From: Mercurialis annua
Lineage: Eukaryota; Streptophyta; Magnoliopsida; Malpighiales; Euphorbiaceae
Direction: 5' to 3'
Assembly (NCBI RefSeq): GCF_937616625.2
Contig: NC_065571.1
Location: forward strand, 48,593,651 to 48,657,650
Length of the DNA: 64,000 nt
Shown here piece after piece: positions 1 through 11,860 of the stretch. Made by a program: the position numbers and the translations under genes. Positions within the stretch are counted from its first letter, which is position 1; every line of letters begins with the position of its first letter. The notes under the pieces were generated by a model. The model ran no database searches, was not told the DNA's origin, and saw only the letters and a program-made list of their open reading frames with translations.

Positions 1-1457
1 TTGCGGCTCAATATTTTGGGTCGTGACATTCTCCCAGAGGATATATCTTATGCGACTCGATTCTACTATAGTTATGATTGGAATCGGTTTCCATCAATAA
101 TAAGATGTTTAAGTAAAATAGTTGTTTAATTTTATTATATAAAATATAATTGTAAATAATCAATGCTTAAGAATATATAGAATAGTTATACTAAAATGAG
201 AAAAAAATTAATTTTTTAAATTTTAATAGTAATTATTATTAAATTAAAGTTATACAATCAAGATTTTATATATAAAAATTATGACGCACATTTAAATAGA
301 ATTAATTACTAAATATGAATACAATTATAATTGATCAACATTTAGGTGTACATATAATAATTTTATTGTATGACAAAGAAAAAATATAACTTTTTAAAAA
401 ATAACTTTCAATTTTGATATTCATCATAATTTTATTTTATAACTTAAAAAATAATTTATTGTGTGAAATGTAATTATAAATAATAATATTCAAGAGCATA
501 TAGAAAAATTGTCTTATATGAAAGAAATAAATATATGATTTTTTAATTTTAATAATTATAAAATTATAAAACATAATATAAAATTTTATAAATTAAAAAA
601 TTATAATATATTTAAATAAAAAATAAATATAATTTTTTTATGTGAAATATAATTATAAATAATTAATATTTTAGAGTATGATAGCTCACATTATTTTTAT
701 GAGAGTTGACATGTGATATTATAGAGAAAATAATGTGTTAGAAGTAATTATTTATATGAGAGAGAAAGAAAATCCACATGGATGAAAGAAAACAAAACAC
801 CTAGGTAGAGGACACAAATGCATTTTCTGAAGAAAAAAAAAGCCTGTTTTGACCATTTCATCGAAAATTGGATTTTTTCGGTGAATCCAGGTTTTGACCG
901 ATTTTTAAACATTGTGATTTTAACAAGAAACTACACTAGACAGCCAATTGATGCACGGATTCTGGATATCTCTAAACTCGAACCGAAAACCGACCGAAAA
1001 TATCCATAATCGAAAAATATCCGTTTACTATTGACCGAAAATATCCTAAGTTTCTTAAGTTAAAACATTAACATGAGAGGGGTGCAAATTTTAGATTTTA
1101 GTTATATGAGGATCATAATTAGTCTCAAAAAATATAAAGTTTGAGTGGCAACATTAAGGTTATTTTTTAGCCTTTTCTCTTTGAAATTTTTTATGGTAAA
1201 GAGGTAAATTGTAAAAATATAAAACAATATTAATGACATATTTGAATTTTGTTTCCACCCATAAATTGAATTATAAATGATTAAAATTGAAATTTGAATT
1301 GAGAAATGGGATAAAATTAATGATTTTTAAAGTTTGAGCTATAAACAGAAAAAGTAAAAAATGTAGGGCTTTTGTTGGATGATTAAGCCAAAGAAAAAAA
1401 GAGTATTAAATGGTTTTGACTCTAAAGAGTGATTTACAATCGTAGGAGAAGCTAAAA
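1..1457. other. AT-rich intergenic DNA upstream of the first MATE gene
   Basis: No coding region is supported here. The first 130 bases form a short open frame running in from the left edge that I cannot assign to a family. The rest is very AT-rich. Around 960-1050 a short sequence containing GACCGAAAATATCC occurs twice, probably a transposon relic. The last stretch is the presumed promoter and 5' leader of the MATE gene that starts at 1458; I see no convincing TATA box close to it. Confidence 0.5.
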
Positions 1458-4345
1458 ATGGAGGCACAAGAAGAAAAACCAAGTATTGAATCGCCATTAT
1501 TAATCTCCGAAGGTGGAAGATTATCAGAACAAAAGCACAGATTTACTGCAGATGAGTTTTTCATAGAACTGAAAAGGCAGCTCAAGTTGGCCGGTCCTCT
1601 TGTCTCAGTAAATTTCTTGATATATCTTTTACAGGTCATTTCAGTTATGTTTGTCGGTCATCTTGGTGAGCTATCACTTGCTGGTGCTTCTATGGCCACG
1701 TCTTTTGCTTCGGTTACTGGCTTCAGTTTGTTGGTAAGATCATTTGGTTAAACTCAACTTCATATTTTCGTCTAGTATCCGTATGCATGAAGATATTTAA
1801 TTTGCCATTTATGGTCGGACTCTATTATGGATTTCTGACCACATTCTCGGAGGGGTCTACTTATCTCTTCGTTCTCCGAACTCAGGTTTATTTGTATGAA
1901 CTATGAATCAAACTCGAAATCTCAAACTCGAACTACACCCAATTGTTTTGATTTTTAAGTTTTGTGATGTTACTTCTTTTCCGTAATATGGTTCAAACTC
2001 GAAACCTCATAGTCCTCGAGCTGAACTCAATACCACTAAGTTAGCGCGAATTTGCTATTTTTATATCACTTTTTTTACAAACTATGATGGCTTTTTTCTG
2101 TGATATGAACAGAAAGGAATGGCAAGTGGATTAGATACATTCTGTGGTCAGGCTTATGGAGCAAAGCAATATCATATGCTTGGTATACTCTTGCAGAGGG
2201 CAATGATTGTTCTTCTACTTGTCAGCATTCCTCTTGCCGTTATATGGGCAAACGCAGGCGAGATTCTTCTGTTCTTCGGGCAAGATCCAGAAATAGCAGC
2301 TGAGGCCGGACACTATGCTCTTTTTATGATTCCATCAATTTTCGCTTTCGCCATTCAAGAATGTCTTCTCAGATTCCTGCAGACACAAAACAATGTGATT
2401 CCAATGATGATTTGCTCAGGAATTACAACTTTGCTTCACATATTCATTTGTTGGATTCTTGTTTTTAAATCAGGGCTTGGAAATAAAGGTGCTGCATTGG
2501 CAAATGCTATTTCTTATTGGATTTATGCAATCCTATTAATACTTTATGTCAGCATATCCTCTTCCTGTAAGAAGACTTGGACTGGCTTTTCTAGACAAGC
2601 CCTTCATGGAATTCCCAATTATCTTAAATTGGCAATTCCTTCAGCTGTAATGCTCAGGTAATCCAGAACTTTCATGATTCTTATACTTTATCATACTAAT
2701 CCGACTGGGTGTTGGCACCTCTTATCTCTGAAACAGAAAATGGAAAAAAATATGTTTTCAAAAATATAGACTATAAATGAAGTTTCTGTGTTTTAAAAGG
2801 GTTTCCAAAATAAAAATGAAACGCTGAAACGCAAGACTTGATAAGTTTCTGAACAACATAGCTTTTATCTATGTTGCACAGAAACTTATCAAACTATACC
2901 TCTCATTTCGCTGTTTTTTCATTAGAACGTTTTCCATTTCAGTGTTTCTGTTTCCATGAAGTTTATGCTTTTATCAAATTAATTTGAACTGTTATCTTTG
3001 TTGATGAAATAGCTTAGAGATTTGGTCATTCGAGATGATGGTTCTGTTATCAGGTCTTCTTCCTAATCCAAAACTTGAAACATCAGTCCTATCCATCAGG
3101 TTTAACTCAACAAGAAATTAACACTTTGAATCAATATTCCAATTCACTATATCAAAATTAATTCTGACCAATTGTGCTTTGTTTGACAGTCTAAACACAT
3201 GTGCAATGACATTCATGATACCCTTAGGACTCAGTGGAGCTATAAGGTGAGCTTCGGCTAAATTGAGAACTGTTACTTTTGCCTATTTCATCTGACAGTA
3301 TTTTTTTCGCATTTTCTTGGTCATGTGTTTAGTACAAGAGTATCAAATGAACTCGGTGCTGGACAACCAAGGGCAGCTTGGCTATCCGTATGTGTTGCGA
3401 TATTCATGATTGCTACGGCAGGTATTGCGATATCCAGCACCCTGATACTAGGCCGTAATCTGTGGGGCTATTTGTACAGTACAGAAGAACGAGTGGTCAA
3501 ATACGTGGGGCAAATGCTGATATTAGTTGCAGCTTCTCATTTCCTGGATGCCATTCAGTGTGTGCTTTCAGGTGTGTATATACCTGATCATTGGCCATGT
3601 TCGAGCAGGTTCAGGCCGAGTCCAACTGGGCCTGACTTTTTTACATATACGTTTAAGGCTGTCCCAGATCCGATTAGGATCTTAACTTCACTATCTAAAC
3701 CCGAGATCCATACAAACTTGGGTCGGGTGTTTTACCTACATAGATTGTAACCAAAAATGAAAGTTCAAATCCGCGTAAAAACTGATCAGTCAAACACGCT
3801 TTTGGATTAGAACCGAATTAGATAGAAAAATGAAGTGTCGAAACCCGGCAAAACAGGCGGATACGAATTACAAGCTAGGCCTCAGCTCTAGCTAATATGG
3901 ACTGAAATACCACTTTTCAGGAACTTGTAGAGGATGTGGATGGCAAAAGCTTGGAGCTATGATTAATTTGGGAGCTTACTATCTTATTGGCATTCCCTGT
4001 TCTATTCTATTAGCTTTTGTATACCACTTTGGAGGAAAGGTAATTTTATATCTTAAATTGCAAAACACTTGGATTGAAATTGTATTCATCATGGCATGAA
4101 ATTGGTTATACAGGGGCTGTGGACAGGACTTATAGTTGCATTGTTTGTACAAGTAATCGGTCTGTCAACAGTAACTCTGAGCACTAATTGGGAGAAAGAA
4201 GTAAGTAAATTTTACCAATAAGTTTTTGATTTCATGTCACATCACCAGTCACACTAGAAGTATAATTTATCTCCTCGACTTGCAGGCAAAGAAGGCTAGT
4301 GACAGAGTCCATAGCAACAGTGCTACATTTGTTGCTGAAGAATAG
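1458..4345 (+). CDS. MATE (DTX-type) efflux transporter, upstream tandem copy
   Basis: Predicted 489-aa multidrug and toxic compound extrusion protein, normal length for plant DTX proteins. Exons by GT-AG sites and phase: 1458-1733, 2113-2657, 3013-3099, 3190-3246, 3333-3571, 3921-4039, 4114-4200, 4286-4345. The frame stays open across all junctions. Visible family hallmarks are a hydrophilic N-terminus followed by [10 protein letters not shown], the CGQAYGA motif at residues 103-109, [11 protein letters not shown] at about 322-332, and [13 protein letters not shown] near 401; about twelve hydrophobic segments are spread along the chain. Members of this family export organic cations, alkaloids or flavonoids in exchange for protons or sodium at the plasma membrane or tonoplast; the substrate cannot be read from the sequence. 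Exon lengths 2-7 are identical to those of the gene at 8386, so the two arose by tandem duplication. Intron 5 (3572-3920) holds GC-richer inserted-looking sequence. Confidence 0.93.
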
Positions 4346-4858
4346 TCCCTCCAACTAAGACTCAGAAAATAAAGTTGAGTATTTTCAGGTCCTTGGAGTT
4401 GGAAGTTCTTTAAAATGTACTTATTGAAAGCCTTCAATTGTTAAGAAAAATTCCATTTTCTTTGGAACCACCGAGTAAATTTATTACTTTCACAAATCTG
4501 CCAAAATCACGTAATCGAATTCGAAGTAACTTTTAATTAATTTGGTAGAGAGAGATTAAAAAACTTTGATTCTGATGAAATTAATCTCAAGAAATGGGAT
4601 TCCATGGATTGGATGCATGTTATTGGTAATTGCATTCTCAGGTTTCGAGAAACTACAAGCACATAAACAGTCAATCTTCATGCATATATCAATGTTAATA
4701 AATACTACAATATTATATTTTCAAGAGATGAGAATTCAATGCTTCCACATTGAAAATCTAGTATAAATTACAAGTGTAATTAATTTCTTGAATTATTATT
4801 AACAAACAAAACTCAGAATTGAAAAAATTAGAAGAAGAAGAAGAAGAAGAAAAAAAGA

Positions 4859-5017
4859 ATGGTACTACCTTATTGGTTGATTCCGGTGGTGCAAATAGCA
4901 GGCATGGTTGTTCCGGTACCGACAGCAGTGATTCAAGTTGTGCAAGTGTTGCAGGTTGCTGATGCCATTGCTTCCACAGCTCCGGTGATTCAAGAAATTA
5001 TTGCAAAATATGTATAA
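4859..5017 (+). CDS. Possible 52-aa hydrophobic small protein
   Basis: A short open frame begins with ATG directly after a purine-rich (GAA)n tract at 4831-4850 and ends in TAA. The product would be rich in valine, isoleucine and alanine, beginning MVLPYWLIPVVQIAGM, and could form one long hydrophobic or amphipathic helix. Its base composition is clearly less AT-rich than the flanks, and the third positions do not look like random AT-rich DNA. I do not recognise a family. The (GAA)n leader resembles plant 5' UTRs. It lies about 510 bp after the stop of the upstream MATE gene and on the same strand, so it could also be a relic or lie inside an unrecognised 3' UTR. Low confidence. Confidence 0.3.
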   Translation: MVLPYWLIPVVQIAGMVVPVPTAVIQVVQVLQVADAIASTAPVIQEIIAKYV

Positions 5018-6145
5018 TAAATCTCAAAATATATGGCTTTTCTTCATTTTCTCTTTCTTTTCCCTTTCAATTTTCTGCTATTGATCTCATGCTTTATGTT
5101 ATGACCAATTTATCTATATATCTTTAATTTGAATTTCTGCTTTTACTTGTCTTTTTTGTTTTACATATGCTTTGCATTCTTGGTTATCCATCAGTGTTTT
5201 AAAAATTGAACCGATAAAGCTACCGGTAAAAGTTGAAGTTAATACCATACAAAAATAAATTTGAATATAAGTTCAACCGCTTGTTCAGCTGGCGGTTCAA
5301 TCTGGTTCAATTGGAATTCATGTTTTTGGAGTGAATCAAATCGGATAGCTTGCCTATTCCCGGTTCAACTGGCTGGTCCTATCATTAGACTAACTAAAGC
5401 TCTACTATTATATTTGTTGTTTTTAATTTCTAATATAATCAATTAGCAAAACCTAATTGTTGAGCTAATCATCACCATTTAACAAAATACTAAGATTAAT
5501 AATTGTCAAATTTGGTGAGGTGTTAATATCGCTTTATGTCTAATATTTCTTGCCAACGCAATCAAATGATGATACTAAAAATAAAGTGGAATCTGCTTTG
5601 AAAGCTCTAGTTTCTCTACTCTTTCAGACTTTTCTCCGTAATGATGTATACTAATATACTGAAACGGAAAACATTAAAACAGAAACTGGCCAAATGATAA
5701 TTTTTTTTTTTTAAATCTGTTATAAATAAAGAATTTTCAAAAGTTTGCCTTATAGATATGATAAGAATGCGTGAATGTATAAATTTATTTTAATTTCAAC
5801 CGATGAGTTATAATTCAAATGTTATAAACGTTCAATAAAAATCTATCAAAATTGTGGATTCATTTTCTGTCACAAGCGCTCTTCCTGGTCTAGTTATTAA
5901 AAAGAAAATTCAATTTAATTTCCTGCAACTGCAAATAGTACTATAATTTGAACCCTAAGGCCTTCTAGATAATATTATATAATAAGCATATGGATTTGGT
6001 GGAGCTAGCATTTCCATCATTACACTTTAATATTTCGGTCATGTGATAAATGACATAATAGTAATATTGCATTTTTTTTCGTAGCTGTCGTTCAATCATG
6101 CAAGCAAAGGAATTTATTTATTTTTAACAATAAATACTTGGAATA
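5018..6145. other. Intergenic DNA with a CCGGTT-type repeat relic
   Basis: No gene is supported. At about 5190-5400 a stretch begins GTGTTTTAAAAATTGAACCG and is rich in GGTTCAA and CCGGT words. A related sequence in opposite orientation ends near 9040 inside intron 1 of the second MATE gene (CGGTTCAGTTTTTAAAACA). These look like relics of one dispersed non-autonomous transposon, possibly hAT-like; the ends and target duplications are not resolved. Confidence 0.4.
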
Positions 6146-6155
6146 AAAAATCAAC

Positions 6156-7353
6156 GAACAAAGGATCAATTCACCCCCTCAACTTGACACGAAATATTAA
6201 ATGAGTCATTCTCGCCGCTTTTGGTACAAATAAACCCAAAATTTGCGTTTTCGTATCAAAAAAATCCCTCGGCAGCATTTTCCCAGTCGCGCCCCCTAGA
6301 GTGTGTTTCACTCTCCACTAACAACATGGAAAAAAGTCTAGATCAAGCCTTATATTTAGTTCATCTTTAAATTGACACTTAACCAATTTAAATTTTTCAT
6401 TACAATCCGTATAATTTAAAAAAATCAAATATTAAATAAATAAAATAATAAATTTTTAGGGACTATTACTGCCCTTTTTCTAATTTGTAACCTAAATCCT
6501 AAAACTACAAAAATGTCAGCCCCGCCTTCTTTCTTCCCTCCACCCTGCCACTACCTCCGACGAACATCAACTTCTTCGTTCAACACTATCCTCTTGCCGC
6601 CTTCCGTCCTAGGTCGTTCTCCGGTGCTGCTTCTACCGTTCAAAACTGCAGAAAGGCAGATCAAAAGATCCTCCGCCACGGCTGCTGCTCCTCATTCAAC
6701 ACCGTCCGCCACCTGGTGCTGCTCCTCCGTTCGCCACCTGCTGCTGCTCCTCGTTCAACATCGTTCGCCGCCTGCTGCTGCACCGATTGTTCATCCTTAA
6801 AAGGATGAACGATTCCGTTCATCCTTTTGAAGATGAACGGATTCCTTCATCCTCAAAAGGATGAGCAGCGCGCTGCTGCTCATCCTCAAGAGGATGAGCA
6901 GATTTGTTCATCCTCTTGAGTATGAGCAGGTTGCTCATTCTCAAGAGGATGAGCAGGTTGCTGGGTAGGCCGGATAAAACGACCGGTGGCGGGAGTATAT
7001 GGTGGCCGGAATATGCGGTGACGGCGGTATAAATGTGGGGAAGAAGATGATTAGGGTTAATTGTGTTTTTTTGTCCAAGGATTAATTGTGTTTAATTAGG
7101 ATAAATTATGATATAATTAGAGTTATTTAATTGTATTTTATTAGGATATAATTAAAGCTTTGATTAATTAGAATATAATTAATTATGATTAATGAAGGAT
7201 ATTTGATTAATTAAATAAAATTAAGAAACTCACTCTCCGAAGGGCTTTTCTGATACGAAAACGCAAGTTTTGGGTTGATTTGTATCAAAAGCGGCGAGAA
7301 TGATTCATTTGATATTTTGTGTCAAGTTGAGGGGGTGAATTGATCCTTTGTTC
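6156..7353. mobile_element. Non-autonomous Mutator-like TIR element (about 1.2 kb) with GAACAAAGG ends
   Basis: The ends are inverted repeats of about 105 bp, starting GAACAAAGGATCAATTCACC on both sides with only scattered mismatches. They are flanked by a perfect 10-bp direct repeat AAAAATCAAC at 6146-6155 and 7354-7363. A 9-10 bp target duplication with long TIRs is the Mutator-like (MULE) pattern. No transposase is encoded. The interior from about 6510 to 7030 is much richer in G+C than its surroundings and contains a palindrome cluster (6787-6960). A low-complexity open frame at 6513-6800 is not believed to be a gene. The 354-bp element at 51147-51500 has the same terminal sequence. Confidence 0.88.
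6787..6960. repeat. Cluster of about six short palindromes (arms CATCCT/AGGATG)
   Basis: Repeated self-complementary units of about 20-24 bp, such as GTTCATCCTTAAAAGGATGA and CTCATCCTCAAGAGGATGAG, follow one another with short spacers including GCAGCGCGCTGCTGC. Each unit can form its own hairpin. The cluster lies in the centre of the Mutator-like element at 6156-7353. Confidence 0.85.
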
Positions 7354-7521
7354 AAAAATCAACCCTAATTACAATTTTCCAATTCCTAGAATCGGGCAAT
7401 TATAAGTAATTAGATTAATATTGCATTTGATAAGCCTAATAGATAGGGCTGCGCAGAAATTGGACCAAACTATTAATTTGAACCGGACCAAATAGAGATT
7501 TATTTAAGTTTTAATTAAATT

Positions 7522-7973
7522 TGTTGAATATTAAGTGTGATGGAAATCCCACATTGGAAAGATATGAGTAGAATGTGGAATATATAAGTGGGATGGACTA
7601 CCTAACCCATTACCTTAGGGTTTTGGGTTTAATGTGGTGTCCGGCCCACGGTTATATGATTCACATTCTGGACCTCATGAATGTATTCTCCCATACATTG
7701 CGCTCAATTTGGACCAACAATTGGTAGAACTTGGTGACTCCGGGTAGTCATCCCGAAAGGGTTGGAGTCTAGTTCCGAGGTAAGTTGAGCGATCTAATGT
7801 GGAAGAGTATCACACTTAAGGGTAGAATGTGGAATATATAAGTGGGATGGACTACCTAACCCATTACCTTAGGGTTTTGGGTTTAATGTGGTGTCCGGCC
7901 CACGGTTATATGATTCACATTCTGGGCCTCATGAATGTATTCTCCCATACATTGCGCTCAATTTGGACCAACA
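7522..7973. mobile_element. TRIM-like miniature LTR retrotransposon
   Basis: Two near-identical 153-bp direct repeats lie at 7568-7720 and 7822-7974, with one mismatch noticed. Extending outwards, the element starts TGTTG at 7522, ends CAACA at 7973, and is flanked by a 5-bp direct repeat AAATT (7517-7521 and 7974-7978). The left repeat has the CCCACATTGG and TATATAAG words common in plant TRIM LTRs. Only about 100 bp of non-coding DNA separates the repeats. The first 46 bp of the left LTR are not matched in the expected place in the right LTR, where instead ATCACACTTAA appears, the reverse complement of part of the left LTR start. The TRIM may sit inside an older element (about 7446-8157, GGACC-rich ends), which I cannot delimit. 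Confidence 0.8.
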
Positions 7974-8385
7974 AAATTAGTTTTAATTTAATTTTTATTA
8001 TTAATTAACCGAACTGATCAAACTAAACGGAAATAATAGTAAATTGTAGTATAGCAGTCAATTCGGTGTGATTTTGTTTTGATTTTATATTATAGTTTGA
8101 TTTTAAATTTTACGGAACGAAACCAAATTGAGCTGAACCGAACCATATTCACCCTTAATAAAATTATATCTTGTTTTGCTTAAACAAATTAAGAAAACCA
8201 AAGTGGGTGGTTAAGAATAAAACTTTATAGTGGGAAAACACCTGTTAAAGTAACATATAATCCACTGCCTTATTTCACAATCCAACTCAATTTTTCAAAA
8301 AATATTAATCTTAGCACTGTACTGTACCCACTCTGTAACTCCTCACTTACTGTAGATTAGAACATAGCAAAAACAAAGAATTAAA

Positions 8386-11300
8386 ATGGATTCTGAAAAA
8401 CAAGAATCATCACCTAAACAAGTTCAAGAAAATGGCAGTTTTAGCTTCAGCAGAGAGGAGATTATGAAGGAGATGAAGCAGCAGTTATTATTAGCAGGTC
8501 CTTTGATTTCAGTGTTCTTCTGTATCGGTTTGATTCAGATGATTTGCTTGACATTTGTTGGTCACCTTGGTGAGCTTGCTCTTTCTGGTGCTTCTATTGC
8601 CACTTCTTTTGCTTCCATGGCTGGTTACACTTTGCTGGTTAGTATTTTCATTACTAAATTTGTGTATAGACCCGGTTCATGAACTGCTGATCACATGAGT
8701 CAACTCATATTTCAAGAATACTAGACTTCTTGTGGGAAGTAATTAAAATACCGGACCGGATCGTCCAACCGGTTTAACCAGAAACCAGCAAGCTGTACTG
8801 TCTGATTTACCGTAAAATTTGGAATCTGGTTTAACCCAGTTGGATCGAGTTGAACCAGTTGATCTGGACTGAACCGTCGGTTGAACCGATAATTGACTTG
8901 GTTGAACTGCTGGTTAAATCGGTTATACCGTAATCCATGTCTAAAATTTACTTATTTTTAAGTGTAATTTATTCAATCGGTTGAACCTGGAACATGTGGC
9001 CTTACTGTTTGGCTACCGGTTCAGTTTTTAAAACATTGATTCTGGGGTAATAGGTTTGAACTTTCGTTGTACTTGACCTTTATTTTATTTTGGTAATTCT
9101 ATTTTAATTTGTCTTGATTTGGTAACTGAACTTCATTTAAGTAACACCCGATGTTTTTAAGTGATTTTTGGATAAATTATGTGTATGTGACAATCGGTGT
9201 TTGATTATTTATGCTAAATTACCTTATTATTTTATTTAAACACATAATCATTCACAAATCAACTTGATATTTTATATGTACACTAACCAAAATCTTCCAT
9301 ATTGAAATTACATTGATGTTTAATCATCCTAATGAAACAAATTAAAGAACGGTAACCAAAATAAAATATAAATAAAATATATCGACGGTCAGAATCTATA
9401 ACGAGTTCTTGTTAGATGGGAGAACATGAAATTCTCATCATTTTGATAGTTTTTTTGTTCTGATTCTCCTTGTTGCTAAGAGAGGGATGGGAAGCGCATT
9501 AGAGACATTCTCCGGTCAGGCGTACGGGGCGAAACAGTATCACTTGCTTGGCATACATTTACAAAGAGGAGTTCTAATTCTTCTGATTATGAGCGTACCT
9601 ATAGGAATTGCATTTGCTTTTTCTGCTGACATTCTCAAGTTTGTCAGACAAAATCATGAAATAGCAGAGGAGGCAGGGAAATACGCTCGTTTCCTCATCC
9701 CCGGATTTTTCGGGATTTCACTACTCGAATGTCTCATCAGATTCTTACAAACACAAAATAAAGTTGTTCCTGTTTTGATCAGTGGAGCAATTGCAACAGC
9801 ATTGCATATTCCTATTTGTTGGCTTCTGGTTTTTAGGTCTGGCCTGAGAGAAAATGGAGCTGCTCTGGCAAATACTATTTCTTTTTGGGTTATTTCATTG
9901 CTGCTCATAGGTTATGTCTGGTTTTCTTCATCATGTAAAGAAACTTGGACAGGTTTCTCAAAGGAAGCATTTCATGGAATTCCCAAGTTTCTAAAACTGG
10001 CAATTCCTGCTACTGTAATGCTTAGGTATGTTCTTAATTCTTTTTTTCAGGATTTTAAATTGCTATAATGTTGATTTAGTTAATTTTCATGGCTTGATTC
10101 AGCTTGGAAGTTTGGTCACTTGAGATAGTTGTCATGTTATCCGGCATTCTTCCGGACCCGAAACTCGAAGCATCTGTATTGTCCATAAGGTTTGAAACTT
10201 TATATTAATTGTAAGCCATATACTATGTTGCATGGGAACGGAAAACTGTGGAATGAAATATGTTTATAAGATAGGTTATAAATATAAAGTTTCGAATAAT
10301 ACATATGTAGGATTCAGTAAACTTTCCATACAAGACCGTCTATATCATACATATATGCATCGGAATTCTTGCCTAGACTGGTAGCGGATTTTGTAAGAGA
10401 GATCTTTAAAAATCCAGAAATTCTCTACTAATGAGATTATTTTGTGCATTTGCAGCTTTAACATGCACATGATGGCTTACATGATATCTTTTGGTCTCAG
10501 TGGTGCTGTAAGGTGCAATTTGATTTTTCAGATTTGGTTCACTTTGAAAATAAAATGCTTTCACTTCACTTTTGATGCATAATGAACCTAAACAACTAAC
10601 TTGTTTCGGTTGAGTTAATCTTCTTTCAAATTTTTAATCAAATTTTGGTTTGCATGTGTAGTACAAGAGTGTCAAATGAACTGGGTGCTGGGCGACCCCG
10701 AGCAGCGAGGCTAGCAGTATATGCTGTGGTGATTATGGTACTAGTAGAAGGCATTGTTGTAGCTATTGCTATGGTGTTATGTCGAAATGTTTGGGGTTAC
10801 TTGTTTAGCAAGGAAATCAAAGTTGTTAAATACGCCGCCAAAATGATGCCTCTGCTTGCAGTATCTCATTTCATCAATGGTTATCAAACCGTACTTTCAG
10901 GTCATCGTCTCTTCAATCATAAACGATGTTATATGTTGGAGTAAATTTGATAAATTTATACCATTTTGGTGTAAGATTTCATATCAAAATAGCGTTTAGT
11001 GTTGGAAATGGCCTAAATGTTTCTCCAATAATTTCAGGGACTTGTAGAGGATGTGGATTGCAGAAAATAGGGGCAATTGTGAACTTGGGAGCTTATTACC
11101 TCATCGGAATTCCCTGTGCTGTCGTATTAGCTTTTGTATTCCACATCGGAGGGAAGGTATATTCAATAATATTCAATTTTCTGAAAGAAAACCGCAAAAT
11201 CAGAATATTTACACTAAATGCGGTTTACAGGGTCTGTGGATTGGGATTACAGTAGCAATGTTTGTGCAAGCAACTTCTTATTCAATCATAATTTTGTGCC

Positions 11301-11470
11301 TTGACTGGGACAAACAAGTACAGTACTTCAGTTTTTTTCTCTTACATTATCAGAATATTGTCTCTAATTTCCTGATTTGATATTTTTATATTTTGATTTG
11401 TTTGCAGGTAAGGAAAGCTAAAGAAAGAGGCCAAACTGCAATGGTCATCAGAGAGGCTGATGCTTTGTAA
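8386..11470 (+). CDS. MATE (DTX-type) efflux transporter, downstream tandem copy
   Basis: Predicted 482-aa MATE transporter. Exons: 8386-8637, 9481-10025, 10103-10189, 10456-10512, 10662-10900, 11038-11156, 11231-11317, 11408-11470. Internal exon lengths 545, 87, 57, 239, 119 and 87 are exactly those of the gene at 1458, with the same phases. Motifs: KQQLLLAGPL at the start of the first membrane segment, SGQAYGA at residues 95-101 (Cys in the upstream copy is Ser here), [11 protein letters not shown] in exon 5 and GTCRGCGLQKIGA in exon 6. The N-terminal cytoplasmic tail and the last exon (KAKERGQTAMVIREADAL) differ from the paralogue, so the two may differ in regulation or substrate; that is inference. 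Intron 1 is over 800 bp and contains CCGGTT-rich transposon-like sequence. The donor of intron 7 is GTACAG, acceptable but less usual. Confidence 0.93.
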
Positions 11471-11860
11471 ATACCATTATTTTTTGTTGGAACCAAATTC
11501 TGCAGAATTGCAAATTTAGATCATTCCAGAAAGAGTAAATAGTAGAATGCCATCATTTGAATCAAATTAGTCCCAACAATTGTTGCCCTTAGTTCAATTC
11601 TACTCTAAATTTTATTTTATTTGCAAATAAATTCATTTACTGTTCTTTAAAATATAAATAATCAATTCCACAAAACTAAAATGTAGACTTAATAAAAAAA
11701 ATCTAAATGAACCAAACACTACAGTATTCATTTACAAATGAACTCTATAAAATTTTGTAAAATTTATTTGAAACGAACATACCATTATACAATAATTACT
11801 TAAATCCTATCCTCCGTTCCACATTGTTATCTATTTGTAGTTTTTTCATCATAATTTATC

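Noticed and set aside
6513..6800. 95-codon Ser/Pro/Leu-rich frame
   Set aside because: Low-complexity content in the interior of a TIR element, ending in the palindrome cluster; no domain recognised.
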